Below, in pieces: positions 32,602 through 42,404 of a DNA stretch of 64,000 nt. This DNA comes from CAZADA01 sp964568975 (GTDB lineage Bacteria > Pseudomonadota > Alphaproteobacteria > Caulobacterales > Maricaulaceae). The position numbers and the translations under genes are program-made. Under the pieces are notes generated by a model, which saw only the letters and a program-made list of their open reading frames with translations, searched no databases and had not been told where the DNA came from. The number at the start of each line of letters is the position of its first letter. The stretch's first letter is position 1. The stretch is from assembly GCA_964568975.1 (NCBI GenBank), contig CAZMSO010000009.1, positions 24,194-88,193 on the forward strand, written 5' to 3'.

Positions 32602-34968
32602 ATGCGCAAACGGCGGGGCGAAGCCCTTGCGGCGGTCTTGGCCGGAGCGACCTCCCTGGGCGGCGCGTTCGCGCCGGCCGACGCTCAAACCGATGACATC
32701 GCCGCGGACGACTATGTGTATGTCGAAGCCGATGAGGTCGTCGACAACGGGTCTGGCCGCTACACCGCGCGCGGGCGGGTCGAGGCGCGCTATGGCGAGC
32801 GCGTCTTGCGCGCCGATGAAGTGATTTTCTTGCCCGAGGAAGGCCGCGTGATCGCCCGCGGCGGGGTCACCATCATTGAAGACAGCGGCGCGGTCAGCTT
32901 CGCGGAGGAGGCGGAGCTTTCTGACGATCTGACCGAAGGCGTGATTGCTGATTTCGCCGCGCGTTTGGAGAACAATGTGCGCATCGGCGCGCGTGTGGCC
33001 ACGCGCACGCCCGATGATTCTGTGCGCTTGACCCGGGCGTTCTACACCGCGTGCGAAGCCTGCGGCGACAGCGGGCTGAGCGCGCGGCCCAGCTGGCGGC
33101 TGCGGGCGCGCAAAGTCACCCGCGACGCCCCGAACGATCTGATTTACTACCGCGACGCTGTGCTGGAGGTGAAAGGCCTGCCGGTGCTTTACACGCCCTT
33201 CTTCGCCCATGCGGATCCGTCCGCCGGGCGGAAATCGGGGTTTCTGCTGCCCAGTTTCGGCAGCTCCACCCGCACGGGGCTGTTTTACGAGCAGCCCTAT
33301 TATTGGGTGGTCTCTGACAGCACGGATCTGACGATTGCTCCGCGCTTGATTGAGGACGTGGCCCCGCTGGTCGGTTTTGAATTCCGCAAGCGTTTTTTCT
33401 CCGGCAATGTCAATTTCACCGGCAGCGTCACGAATGAGCAGGAGTTCGGCCTCATTAACGTCGAGGTCCAGCCGATTGATCCCGCGACTGGTGAGCCCGA
33501 CCCGGACGCTGAGCCCGTCACGCGTCAACAATTCACTGAGTTCGGCGAGGAGCGGATCCGCGGCCATTTGTTCGGCCAAGGCTTGTTCGCGGTGACGGAC
33601 AATTGGTCCTGGGGCTTTGGGCTGGAGGGGGTGTTGAATGACGACGACCTCTATCTGCGCCGCTATGAAATCCCTGATTCCCGCCGCCGCCGGGGCCTAT
33701 TCCAGCGTACGGACCGGCGGTTGCTGACGCAATTGTTCACGGTGCGCCAATCGCGCGACGCGTATTTCTCCGCGGCGGCTCTTGATTTCCAGAGTTTGCG
33801 GGAAGAACAGCTTGTCGGCGGCGTGCTTGTCGATGAGGAAGACACCTTTCCCATCGTCGCCCCCTTCAGCGAGGCGCGCAAAACCTTCAAAACGCGCTTC
33901 ATCGGCGGACGCACGGAGGTGCGCGCGAGCGCCGTCGCGTTGGAGCGCGACACCGGCGTCGATTATCGCCGCTTCAGCCTCGAAGGCGAATGGAACCGCC
34001 GCATCATCACGCCCCAAGGCCTTGTGATCGAACCGACCGCCCTCGCCCGGGGGGACGCCTACAGCTTCGCGGACGCGCCCGTGACGACGAGCGCGCCCCT
34101 TGTCGACGGCCTGGACGGCGGCGAGGTGGAGGACCGCTCGCTGATCCGCGGCCTCGGCTATGCGGGCACGACGGTGTCGCTGCCCTTTGGGCGGCGGTTC
34201 GGGCGCGCCCAACTTGTCGTGGAGCCGATCGCCAACGTCACTTACGCCTCTGAAGACGACCGCGACGAGGAGATCGTCAACCAAGACAGCTTGTCGGTGG
34301 ACTTGGATGAAGCGGGCGTGTTCGCCGCCAACCGCTCGCCGGGCTTTGACGTGTGGGAGGAAGGCGGGCGGGTGACCGCCGGCGGCCGCGGCTCAGTGCG
34401 GTGGGGCCCCGACCAGCAAGCCAGCGTGTTCGTGGCCCAGAGCTACCGCGCGGACGAGTTTGCCGGCTTCAACGCGATCGCTGCAGAAGACGCCGACGAC
34501 GAAACCGACGCCTCCGGCCTGCGCGGCGACATGTCCGACATCGTCGCGTCAGGCCGCCTACAGCTGAACGCGCGCAACAATGTCGAAGCACGGGTGCGCA
34601 TTTCCGATGAAGAGTATGACGTCCAGCGCCTGGATGTGGAGGCGCGCGTCGGGCTCGGGCCGGCGTCGGGTTTCGCGCGCTATCTTCAATTCGACGAGGA
34701 GGCCGCCTCCGACCGGCCGCTGGAATCCCTTGATGTCGGGGGGAGCTTCCGGGTCACAAAAAACGTCAGCCTGTATTACAATGAGAGCCGTGATCTGGAG
34801 GAGAACACGACCCGCCGGTCCGACGCTGGGGTTGTCTATCGTGACAACTGCACCGAAATCCAAGTGGCGTATCGCCGTCAGAACTTCGATGATTCCCTTC
34901 TGGGAACAGAGGAATCCTTCACTGTGCGGTTCACCCTTGCGACCCTGGGCGGCGTGTCGTCGCAGTAA
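32602..34968 (+). CDS. lptD: LPS-assembly outer membrane protein LptD
   Basis: Outer-membrane barrel that inserts LPS in the outer leaflet. Signal peptide to about residue 28 (GGAFAPADAQ). The periplasmic OstA-type jellyroll covers about 38-165 (YVYVEADEVVDNGSGRYTAR, RADEVIFLPEEGRVIARG). The barrel begins near residue 190 with LPVLYTPFFAHADPSAGRKS and GFLLPSFGSSTRTGLFYEQP, which are LptD hallmarks. 788 residues, normal for alphaproteobacteria. Cysteines are few (CEAC near residue 151, one near the C-terminus DNCTE). GGAGGCGGGC precedes the ATG. 122 bp after lptG. Confidence 0.95.
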   Translation: MRKRRGEALAAVLAGATSLGGAFAPADAQTDDIAADDYVYVEADEVVDNGSGRYTARGRVEARYGERVLRADEVIFLPEEGRVIARGGVTIIEDSGAVSFAEEAELSDDLTEGVIADFAARLENNVRIGARVATRTPDDSVRLTRAFYTACEACGDSGLSARPSWRLRARKVTRDAPNDLIYYRDAVLEVKGLPVLYTPFFAHADPSAGRKSGFLLPSFGSSTRTGLFYEQPYYWVVSDSTDLTIAPRLIEDVAPLVGFEFRKRFFSGNVNFTGSVTNEQEFGLINVEVQPIDPATGEPDPDAEPVTRQQFTEFGEERIRGHLFGQGLFAVTDNWSWGFGLEGVLNDDDLYLRRYEIPDSRRRRGLFQRTDRRLLTQLFTVRQSRDAYFSAAALDFQSLREEQLVGGVLVDEEDTFPIVAPFSEARKTFKTRFIGGRTEVRASAVALERDTGVDYRRFSLEGEWNRRIITPQGLVIEPTALARGDAYSFADAPVTTSAPLVDGLDGGEVEDRSLIRGLGYAGTTVSLPFGRRFGRAQLVVEPIANVTYASEDDRDEEIVNQDSLSVDLDEAGVFAANRSPGFDVWEEGGRVTAGGRGSVRWGPDQQASVFVAQSYRADEFAGFNAIAAEDADDETDASGLRGDMSDIVASGRLQLNARNNVEARVRISDEEYDVQRLDVEARVGLGPASGFARYLQFDEEAASDRPLESLDVGGSFRVTKNVSLYYNESRDLEENTTRRSDAGVVYRDNCTEIQVAYRRQNFDDSLLGTEESFTVRFTLATLGGVSSQ

Positions 34969-35146
34969 ACCGCCACGCCGCTGCGGGGGCCATGGCGTGC
35001 TCGCGCGGGCGCACGGGGGCGGCGCGCGCGGCGTGTGCGCTCCCGTTGCATGAATACCACGCTTGGGTACAGTCCAGCGTTCAGGCGTGCGACGCCGACC
35101 TGACATTCATCACGCTGAAGAACCGTCTACGAGACCCGATGTCCCT

Positions 35147-36412
35147 ATGATGAATCGTTGCTTCACGTTGATCACCGCGCTTGTGGCGGCCCTCGCGGCG
35201 GCGACCGCCCCGGCGCGCGCGCAAACCGTCGACGGAGTGGCCGCCGTCGTGAATGACGAGGTCATCACGACGTATGATGTGCTGCAGCGGGTGCGGTTGA
35301 TCCTGACGTCGTCCGGGGTCCAAGCGACGCCTGAGTTGATCCAACGCGTCCAAGCCCAAGCGCTGCGCGGCCTCATTGATGAACGGATCCAGCTCCAGGA
35401 GGCGGCGGAATTCGAAATCCAAGTCTCGTCGGAGGAGGTCGCGGACGCGCTGGAGCGCTTGGCGCGGCAAAACAACATGACCGCGGACGTGATCGCCCGC
35501 GACTTGGCGCAAGTCGGCGTCTCCGTGGAGACGCTGGAGGATCAGCTGCGCGCGGAAATCGCGTGGCAAGCGTTGATGAGCGGCCTTTATGGCTCGCGGG
35601 TGCGCGTCAGCGACGATCAAATCAGCCAAGCGCTGGAGCGCATCGCCACCAACGCGGAGAAAAACCGCTATCTGATTTCGGAAATTCTTATTGAGCCCCA
35701 GCTCACTCCCGGCGGCGATCAGACGCGCCAAGTGATCCAGTTTGTGTATGAGCAGCTGCAACAAACTCAGGGTCAGGGCTTTCCGCAGTTGGCGCGGCAG
35801 TTTTCCGCCGCCGCGTCAGCGGTGAATGGCGGGGATGTGGGGTGGGTCCGCTCAGGCGAGCTGCGCCATTCGGAAATCGAACGCGAATTGTCGCGCATGC
35901 GCCCTGGCGCCATTTCTCCGCCGATCGAGACCCGCGACGGCTATTTCATTGTGCTTTTGCGCGACGCCCAGCGCGGCTCTGAACTGGAGCGGGTGCATTT
36001 GCGCCAAGTGTTGCTGCCGGCCGCGCAAAGCGGCGGCGACGCCGCGGCGATGGAGGAAAAGCTCCAATCGGCCTTGCGGCGGGTGCGCGATTGCGACGAT
36101 GTCGACCGGGTCACGCGCCAATTGCCTGAGGCGATTGTGTCAGATCTCGGCATGGTCAAGCCCAGCGATCTCGCCGCGGACGTGCGCGACGCCGTCGCGG
36201 CGATGGAGCCGGGCGACACCACGGAGCCCATGGTGATGCGCGCGGGCGCTGTGGCGCTGACGCTGTGCGAGCGCCAGAGCATGGCCGCAGAAGCGCTGCC
36301 GAGCCGTGCGGAAATCGAAAACCAATTGCGCGACCAGCAATTGTCCCAGCTCTCGCGGCGGTATCTGCGCAATCTCTTAGAGACCGCCACCATCGAGACC
36401 CGCTTGCGGTGA
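35147..36412 (+). CDS. surA: Periplasmic chaperone/PPIase SurA
   Basis: Chaperone that delivers outer-membrane proteins, LptD among them, to the BAM complex. ATG at 35147 (or 35150) begins a signal peptide (NRCFTLITALVAALAAATAP, cleavage after ARA). N-terminal SurA domain: VDGVAAVVNDEVITTYDVLQ; PPIC domain: ISEILIEP, then NGGDVGWVRSGELRHSEIER and PGAISPPIETRDGYFIVLL. 421 residues. The lptD-surA-pdxA-rsmA order is the classic proteobacterial arrangement. Confidence 0.94.
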   Translation: MMNRCFTLITALVAALAAATAPARAQTVDGVAAVVNDEVITTYDVLQRVRLILTSSGVQATPELIQRVQAQALRGLIDERIQLQEAAEFEIQVSSEEVADALERLARQNNMTADVIARDLAQVGVSVETLEDQLRAEIAWQALMSGLYGSRVRVSDDQISQALERIATNAEKNRYLISEILIEPQLTPGGDQTRQVIQFVYEQLQQTQGQGFPQLARQFSAAASAVNGGDVGWVRSGELRHSEIERELSRMRPGAISPPIETRDGYFIVLLRDAQRGSELERVHLRQVLLPAAQSGGDAAAMEEKLQSALRRVRDCDDVDRVTRQLPEAIVSDLGMVKPSDLAADVRDAVAAMEPGDTTEPMVMRAGAVALTLCERQSMAAEALPSRAEIENQLRDQQLSQLSRRYLRNLLETATIETRLR

Positions 36413-36458
36413 TGCTAAGGCCGGCGGCGCGCAATCGCCTCGCCGCGAGCAGCGCGCG

Positions 36459-37475
36459 ATGAGCGCGCTTGTGGCGACCATGGGCGATCCGGCGGGGATC
36501 GGCCCGGAAATCACAATCGCGGCCTGGGCGGCGCTGAAGGATCGTGGACCGGCCTTCGCCGTGGTGGGCGACCCTGCGCTCTACGCCGCCGGCGCTCCGG
36601 TGCAGGTGATTGAGGCGCCGCACGACGCCGCGGCCGTGTTTCCCTGCGCCCTGCCCGTCGTGCGTCGCCCCCTGGTTGCGCCCGCCGAGGCCGGCCGCCC
36701 GGATCCCGCCAACGCGCCCGCCATCATCGAGGCGATCGACGCCGCCGTCGCGTTCGTGCGCGCGGGGGGCGCGCGCGCACTCGTCACGAACCCGATCGCG
36801 AAGCATGTGCTTTACGAGGCGGGCTTTGACCTGCCTGGGCACACCGAATACCTGGCGCGCCTGACGGCGCACGATCGCGAGCCAGAGCCTCGCGGTCCCG
36901 TGATGATGCTGGTGGGGGGAGGTCTCAGAGTGGCGCTGGCGACCATCCACGTGCCCTTAAGCGACGTGCCTGGCGCGCTAAGCCGCACGCGTCTCATCGA
37001 CGTCGCTCGCGTGACCGCCCGCGCCTTGGGCCGCGATTTTGGGATCGCGCGGCCGCGCCTCGCCTTCGCCGGGCTCAACCCTCATGCCGGCGAGGGCGGC
37101 GCGCTGGGTCGCGAGGAGATCGCGATCATCAACCCCGCCGCCGAGGCGCTGAGGGCCGAAGGCCTCGACATCGGCGACGCGCAGGCCGCCGATGCGCTCT
37201 TTGCGCCCCATGCGCGCGCGCGGTATGACGCCGTCATCGCGATGTATCACGACCAAGGCTTGATCCCGGTGAAAACGCTCGATTTCGACGGCGGCGTGAA
37301 TGTGACGCTCGGGCTTCCGATTGTGCGCACCTCGCCGGATCACGGCACGGCCTTTGCGCTAGCGGGCCAGGGCCGGGCGCGGGCCGACAGCCTGATCGCG
37401 GCGCTGCGCCTGGCGGATCAGTTGGCGGACGCCCGCGCGCGTCACGCCCCGGCCGCCGACACAGCGCCCGCGTGA
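36459..37475 (+). CDS. pdxA: 4-hydroxythreonine-4-phosphate dehydrogenase PdxA
   Basis: NAD-dependent enzyme of pyridoxal phosphate synthesis. Motifs: TMGDPAGIGPEITIAAW at the N-terminus, TNPIAKHVLYEAGFDLPGHT, FAGLNPHAGEGGALGREE and YHDQGLIPVKTLDFDGGVNV followed by LGLPIVRTSPDHGTAF; the metal-binding His residues lie in these blocks. 338 residues. The stop overlaps the GTG start of rsmA. Confidence 0.95.
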   Translation: MSALVATMGDPAGIGPEITIAAWAALKDRGPAFAVVGDPALYAAGAPVQVIEAPHDAAAVFPCALPVVRRPLVAPAEAGRPDPANAPAIIEAIDAAVAFVRAGGARALVTNPIAKHVLYEAGFDLPGHTEYLARLTAHDREPEPRGPVMMLVGGGLRVALATIHVPLSDVPGALSRTRLIDVARVTARALGRDFGIARPRLAFAGLNPHAGEGGALGREEIAIINPAAEALRAEGLDIGDAQAADALFAPHARARYDAVIAMYHDQGLIPVKTLDFDGGVNVTLGLPIVRTSPDHGTAFALAGQGRARADSLIAALRLADQLADARARHAPAADTAPA

Positions 37476-38377
37476 GCTTCGCAACGCTGCCGCCCCTGCG
37501 CGAGGTCGTCGCGCGCCATGACCTCGCGGCGCGCAAGACCCTCGGCCAGCATTTTTTATTCGACTTGAATTTGACCACCAAGATTGTGCGTTTGGCCGCG
37601 CCGTTGGCGGACACCGCAGTCGTGGAGATCGGGCCGGGCCCCGGCGGCCTGACCCGCGCGCTGCTCGCCGCCGGCGCCCACGTCATCGCCATCGAGAAAG
37701 ACCCCCGCTTCGCCGACGCCTTAGCTGAGCTCGCCGCCGCCGCCAGCGATGAGGACGGCCGCAGCCGGTTGACGCTGGTCGCAGACGACGCCCTTAAGGT
37801 GGATGTCCCAGCGTTGGTCGCGCAGATCCGCCCGGGCCCGGCGTCGATCATCGCCAACCTGCCCTACAATGTCGGCACCGCCTTGCTTGTGAACTGGCTG
37901 ACGGGACCCGCCTGGTGGTCCCAAGCGGTGTTGATGTTCCAAAAGGAAGTGGCCGAGCGCGTGGTGGCGACGCCAGGATCATCAGCCTATGGGCGCTTGG
38001 CGGTGCTGACGGCCTTGCGCGCGCAAGCCGACTTAGCTCTTGGCGTGCCCGCGCGCGCGTTCACGCCGCCGCCGAAGGTGGACTCCGCGGTTGTGCGCCT
38101 CACGCCGCTTCCGCCCGCGCCGCAGGACGGGAGCGACCTCGAAGACGGCGTCGCGTTTCGCAATGTGGCGGCGCTCAGCGCCGTCACTGCGGCGGCGTTT
38201 GGTCAGCGGCGCAAAATGCTGCGGCGCAGCCTCAAAGCGCTGGCCGCCCAGCGCGGTGTGGATCTGGATGTGTGGCTGGAACGCGCGGGCGTCGCCGGCG
38301 ATCAGCGGCCGGAAGACCTCCCCCCGGCGGCGTTTCGGCGTTTGTCGGCGGCCTTGCCCGCCGCGCCGACCGCTTAA
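37472..38377 (+). CDS. rsmA: 16S rRNA dimethyladenosine transferase RsmA (KsgA)
   Basis: Dimethylates A1518 and A1519 of 16S rRNA during small-subunit maturation. Motifs: KTLGQHFLFDLNLTTKIV, VVEIGPGPGGLTRALLAAGA (SAM motif I), IAIEKDPRFADAL and the catalytic NLPYNVGT. C-terminal domain has VPARAFTPPPKVDSAVVRLT. GTG start at 37472 in a GTGA overlap with pdxA. 301 residues. Stop TAA overlaps the stop of convergent gmk in a shared TTAA. Confidence 0.95.
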   Translation: MSFATLPPLREVVARHDLAARKTLGQHFLFDLNLTTKIVRLAAPLADTAVVEIGPGPGGLTRALLAAGAHVIAIEKDPRFADALAELAAAASDEDGRSRLTLVADDALKVDVPALVAQIRPGPASIIANLPYNVGTALLVNWLTGPAWWSQAVLMFQKEVAERVVATPGSSAYGRLAVLTALRAQADLALGVPARAFTPPPKVDSAVVRLTPLPPAPQDGSDLEDGVAFRNVAALSAVTAAAFGQRRKMLRRSLKALAAQRGVDLDVWLERAGVAGDQRPEDLPPAAFRRLSAALPAAPTA

Positions 38378-39135
38378 GCCTGGGGTTGCTGCGCGCCAGT
38401 CAGGCCTTCGACAAAGGCCGCCACTGTGAGGGTGTCGCCATTTGCGCCATCGCGCCCGCGACGCGGCGCCGGCCGCGGCGCGTCGCGGCGCGCTGCGTCG
38501 GCGAGCGCCTGGGCCGTCGCCGGCGGCGTCTCGCCGCCCGCGGACGCGCGCGCGCATGTGACGATGGCTTGGAGAGTCTGAGACGCGCGATCGAGATCAT
38601 CATTAATGATCACGTGGTCATACTCGCCCCAATGGGAGATCTCATCGACGGCCCGCGCCATGCGTCGGCGGATCACCTCCTCGCTGTCGGCGGCGCGCCC
38701 GCGCAGCCGCCGCTCCAGCTCTTCCACGCTCGGCGGCAAAATGAACACTGTCGCACGACGGGCGAACGGCGCCGCCGCCAGCTGGCGCGCGCCTTGCCAG
38801 TCAATGTCGAAGACCACGTCGAAGCCCTTGTCGAGCCAGGCCGCGACGGTGTGGCGCAACGTGCCATAGCGGTGATCGAAGACATGGGCCCACTCCAGGA
38901 ACGCGTTGTCTTCGATGCGGCGATCGAAGGCCGCGTCATCAATAAAGTGATAGTGCACGCCGTCCTGCTCGCCCGGGCGTACCGGGCGCGTCGTTGCGGA
39001 GACCGACAAGCGCGTGCGTGGATCGGCTGCGAGCAACGCCCGCGTCAAGGTCGACTTTCCAGCGCCGGACGGGCTTGAAATGATGATCATGCCGCCGGAG
39101 GGCGGCGCGGCCGCAGGTCCGCCGTCACGCGACAT
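38374..39135 (-). CDS. gmk: Guanylate kinase Gmk with C-terminal extension
   Basis: Phosphorylates GMP to GDP. P-loop SSPSGAGKSTLTRALL, GMP-binding block SVSATTRPVRPGEQDGVHYH, FLEWAHVFDHRYGT and VFDIDWQGARQL; lid region RLRGRAADSEEVIRRRM. The kinase core ends near residue 200; a further 50 residues, Ala/Arg/Pro-rich (RRDAPRPAPRRGRDGANGD), are unusual and not part of the fold. The start lies 11 bp inside the 3' end of yicC. Confidence 0.94.
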   Translation of the reverse strand: MSRDGGPAAAPPSGGMIIISSPSGAGKSTLTRALLAADPRTRLSVSATTRPVRPGEQDGVHYHFIDDAAFDRRIEDNAFLEWAHVFDHRYGTLRHTVAAWLDKGFDVVFDIDWQGARQLAAAPFARRATVFILPPSVEELERRLRGRAADSEEVIRRRMARAVDEISHWGEYDHVIINDDLDRASQTLQAIVTCARASAGGETPPATAQALADAARRDAPRPAPRRGRDGANGDTLTVAAFVEGLTGAQQPQA

Positions 39136-40018
39136 TTTGCACCTGCTCGCGAAACTGCTCCACCGCCGCTTTCAACGCCAGGCCCACCCGCGTGATCTCC
39201 ATGTCCGCCGACTTCGCACACAGCGTGTTGGTTTCCCGCATAAACTCTTGAGCGAGAAAATCCAGTTTTCGCCCCACCGCTCCGCCCGCCGCCAGGTGGC
39301 CGCGCGCCGCCTGAATGTGAGCGGCGAGGCGATCCAACTCTTCGCGCACATCAGCCTTCACCGCCAACACCGCAGCTTCTTGGGCCAAACGCTCCGGCGA
39401 CACCGCGTCTTGCACCAGCGCCTGAAGCCGCGCGTGCAAGCGCGCGCGCAACGCCGCCGGCACATCCGCAGCCGCCGCCGTCGCCTCGCCGTGCAGCGCC
39501 TCAATCTGGGCGAGCACCCGCTCCAACGCCCCCGTGAGAGCCGCGCCTTCTGCGACGCACGCCGCGGCCAACCGCTCCGCGAGCGTCGCTAAATCCGCCC
39601 GCAACGCCGCGCGCGCCGTCTCCGTCAGCCCGCCCGCGTCCGGATCGCCTGCCGCCTCCAGCACGCCGCGCAACGCCAACAGCCCGTCCGCGCGCGCCGG
39701 CGCCGCAAGGCCCAGCCGCGTCAGCCGCGCCGCCTCCGCCGCGAATGCGCGCAAACGCGCCCGGTTGAGCCTCAGCCCCGTCTCCTCCGCCGCGCGGCGC
39801 ACATGCACGCTCACTTGCACACTGCCGCGGGAGAGACGCGCCTTCATGGCGTCGCGGGCGAGGGCGTCCCACGCGTCCGGCGTCGCCGCGAGCGCCTGGG
39901 CCAAACGCACCCGCACATCGAGGCTGCGGCCGTTGACGCTGCGCGCCTCCCACGTCCAGGACACGGGGCCGTCGCCGCCATCGACCCGGGCGAAGCCGGT
40001 CATGCTCGCCATCGCCAT
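39125..40018 (-). CDS. yicC: YicC-family endoribonuclease
   Basis: Member of the YicC/YloC family, recently recognised as RNA-cleaving enzymes linked to small-RNA decay. The N-terminus has SMTGFARVDG and TWEARSVNGRSLDVRVRL; the C-terminal part contains the DUF1732 block AAVLAVKADVREELDRLAAH, then GRKLDFLAQEFMRETNTLCA and KSADMEITRVGLALKAAVEQ. Starts at 40018 or two codons later (40012), where MASMTGFA matches the family better. 297 residues. The adjacency to gmk is widely conserved. Confidence 0.92.
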   Translation of the reverse strand: MAMASMTGFARVDGGDGPVSWTWEARSVNGRSLDVRVRLAQALAATPDAWDALARDAMKARLSRGSVQVSVHVRRAAEETGLRLNRARLRAFAAEAARLTRLGLAAPARADGLLALRGVLEAAGDPDAGGLTETARAALRADLATLAERLAAACVAEGAALTGALERVLAQIEALHGEATAAAADVPAALRARLHARLQALVQDAVSPERLAQEAAVLAVKADVREELDRLAAHIQAARGHLAAGGAVGRKLDFLAQEFMRETNTLCAKSADMEITRVGLALKAAVEQFREQVQNVA

Positions 40019-40023
40019 GGGGA

Positions 40024-41073
40024 TCAGCCGGCCTCGGCCTGGCGGGCGCGCTCAATCTGTCGCCAGCGCGCGACATTGGCTTGATGCTCCGCATAAGTCG
40101 CCGCAAACGCGTGCCCGCCGGTGCCGTCGGCGACGAAGAACAAGGCGTTAGTCGCCGGCGGGTTCAGCACGCCGCGCAGGGCCGCAGCGCCAGGGTTGGC
40201 GATGGGCGTCGGCGGCAAGCCGTCAATCTGGTAAGTGTTGTAAGGGTTCGTGGCGTCATCCAGCTCGCTGCGTCGGATGCCGCGCCGCGCGCCGTTCGCG
40301 TCAAGCAGGGGCTCGCCCCCGGTCAGCCCGTAGAGGATCGTGGCGTCAGCCTCCAAGCGCATGCCGCGCCGCAAGCGGTTCACAAACACCGACGCCACCA
40401 AATCATGCTCGCTGCCGCCGGCCTCCCGCTCCACGATGGAGGCGAGGATCACCGCCTCCTCCGGCGTCGCGAAGGGCAGATTGGGCGCACGCCCCGCCCA
40501 CAGCTCCTCCAGCAACGCCGTGCGCGCGGCGACCATGCGCGCGATCACGGCCCGGCGGGTCTCGCCCCGCGTGACTTGATATGTTTCCGGCAGCAACGCG
40601 CCCTCCGGCGGCGTGGCGCTGATTGTCCCGCTCAACACCTCCACAGCGTTGACCGCCTCAACGGCGGCTTGGCTGGTGAGGCCTTCGGCGATGGTCACGG
40701 AGTAGCGCACGACATCGCCGTCGCGCATGCGCTCATAAATGGCGCGCATGCTTGCGCCCGCCGGGATGGCGTATTCGCCCGCTTGCAAACTGGTGGGATC
40801 GCCGAACACGCGCACCGCGACGCGGAACACGCGCGCGTCGCGGATTGCGCCGGCGGCTTCTAAATCCCGCGCGATCCGCGGCAGCGTCGCGCCGCGCGGC
40901 GCAAGCAGCACCACCGGCGTCGTCCCGGGACCCGGGGCGGCGTAGCTGCGCACCAGCCACCATGTCCCGCCGCCGACGGCCGCCAGTCCCGCCATCGCCA
41001 GGACCAGCGCAGCAATCATGGCTCCTAACGCCAGGCTGCGGCCGGCGCCGCCGCGCGCGTCCGACGGGCTCAT
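40024..41073 (-). CDS. mltG: Endolytic murein transglycosylase MltG
   Basis: Inner-membrane enzyme that cuts nascent glycan strands and sets their length. One membrane helix (LGAMIAALVLAMAGLAAVGG), a LysM-like region (about 55-120) and the YceG/MltG core with the catalytic Glu in VILASIVEREAGG; also NRLRRGMRLEADATILYGL, NPYNTYQIDGLPPTPIANPG and LRGVLNPPATNALFFVAD. 349 residues. Placed 38 bp after fabF, as in many alphaproteobacteria. Confidence 0.95.
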   Translation of the reverse strand: MSPSDARGGAGRSLALGAMIAALVLAMAGLAAVGGGTWWLVRSYAAPGPGTTPVVLLAPRGATLPRIARDLEAAGAIRDARVFRVAVRVFGDPTSLQAGEYAIPAGASMRAIYERMRDGDVVRYSVTIAEGLTSQAAVEAVNAVEVLSGTISATPPEGALLPETYQVTRGETRRAVIARMVAARTALLEELWAGRAPNLPFATPEEAVILASIVEREAGGSEHDLVASVFVNRLRRGMRLEADATILYGLTGGEPLLDANGARRGIRRSELDDATNPYNTYQIDGLPPTPIANPGAAALRGVLNPPATNALFFVADGTGGHAFAATYAEHQANVARWRQIERARQAEAG

Positions 41074-41111
41074 AAGGCCGCGCTCACGCCAAAGACCTCA
41101 CGGCAAACACC

Positions 41112-42398
41112 TCACGACGGGGCGGCGAACACCACGGAGGCGTTCGTTCCGCCGAAGCCGAACGAGTTGCACAGCGCCGCGCGCACCGGCCGGCGCACCG
41201 GCGTGTGAGGCGCCAAGTCAATAGGCGTCGTCACCGACGGATTGTCGAGATTGAGCGTCGGCGGACACACGCCGTCGCGAATCGCTAAGACCGAAAACAC
41301 AGACTCCACCGCCCCGGCCGCGCCGAGCAAATGGCCGATCGCGGATTTGGTCGAGGACATCACCAAGTCCCCCGCCGCATTTCCAAACAGCCGTTCGACC
41401 GCGCCGAGTTCGATCTCATCGCCCTTCGGCGTCGACGTGCCGTGGGCGTTGATGTAATCAATGTCCGCCGGCTGCATGCCCGCGTCCTGGAGCGCCGCCT
41501 GCATGCCGCGGTATGCGCCGTCGCCATCCTCAGCTGGGGCGGTGACGTGGAACGCGTCGCCAGAAAGGCCATAGCCCTTCACCTCCGCGTGGATCGTCGC
41601 ACCGCGCGCCATAGCGTGCTCATATTCCTCCAGCACCACCGCGCCGGCCCCCTCGCCCATGACGAAGCCGTCGCGATCTGTGTCATAGGGGCGAGACGCT
41701 TTCTCAGGGGTGTCGTTAAAGCCGGTCGAGAGCGCGCGGCAGGCGATAAAGCCCGCAATGCCGAGGCGGGTGATGGCGGACTCCGCGCCGCCGGCGACCA
41801 TCACATCCGCATCGCCGCGCGCAATCAGCCGCGAGGCGTCGCCAATGGCGTGCGCGCCCGTAGAGCAGGCCGTTACGACCGAATGGTTCGGGCCCTTAAA
41901 GCCATACCGGATCGACACTTGCCCGGAGGCGAGGTTGATCAGCATGGCCGGGATCACGAAGGGGCTAAGCTTGCGCGGTCCGTGCTCGTTCAGCGTCAAA
42001 GACGCGTCGTAAATGGTCTGCAAGCCGCCAATGCCCGAGCCCATGATGACGCCGGTGCGCTTGCGCGCGTCGTCGTCGTCCGGGGTCCAGTCGGCGTGGG
42101 CCACCGCCTCATCCGCCGCCGCGAGGGCGTAGAGAATGAAGTCGTCAATGCGGCGCTGCTCGCGCTTCGGCGCGGCTTTGTCGGGATCGAAAGCCGCTGG
42201 ATCATCCGCCGCGCCGCCGCCTTTGCCGTCAATGCGCGGCACATGACACGCGACTTGGCACGCCAGATCGTCGATCTTGAAGCCTTCAATGCGCCCAGCG
42301 CCGGAGCGGCCGTCCAACAGACGCGACCACACCGCCTCCACCCCGCAGCCCAGGGGCGTGACCAGGCCCAGGCCTGTGACGACGACACGCCGTGACAT
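41112..42398 (-). CDS. fabF: Beta-ketoacyl-ACP synthase II FabF
   Basis: Elongating condensing enzyme of type II fatty acid synthesis. The Cys-His-His catalytic set is visible in HSVVTACSTGAHAIGDA, INAHGTSTPKGD and KSAIGHLLGAAGA. The start RRVVVTGLGLVTPLGCGVEA is typical. 428 residues. It lies 6 bp after acpP, in the standard fabD-fabG-acpP-fabF order. Confidence 0.97.
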   Translation of the reverse strand: MSRRVVVTGLGLVTPLGCGVEAVWSRLLDGRSGAGRIEGFKIDDLACQVACHVPRIDGKGGGAADDPAAFDPDKAAPKREQRRIDDFILYALAAADEAVAHADWTPDDDDARKRTGVIMGSGIGGLQTIYDASLTLNEHGPRKLSPFVIPAMLINLASGQVSIRYGFKGPNHSVVTACSTGAHAIGDASRLIARGDADVMVAGGAESAITRLGIAGFIACRALSTGFNDTPEKASRPYDTDRDGFVMGEGAGAVVLEEYEHAMARGATIHAEVKGYGLSGDAFHVTAPAEDGDGAYRGMQAALQDAGMQPADIDYINAHGTSTPKGDEIELGAVERLFGNAAGDLVMSSTKSAIGHLLGAAGAVESVFSVLAIRDGVCPPTLNLDNPSVTTPIDLAPHTPVRRPVRAALCNSFGFGGTNASVVFAAPS

Positions 42399-42404
42399 GG
42401 GCGG

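Noticed and set aside
41331..42395. 354-codon plus-strand frame opposite fabF
   Set aside because: Antisense shadow of a well-supported essential gene.
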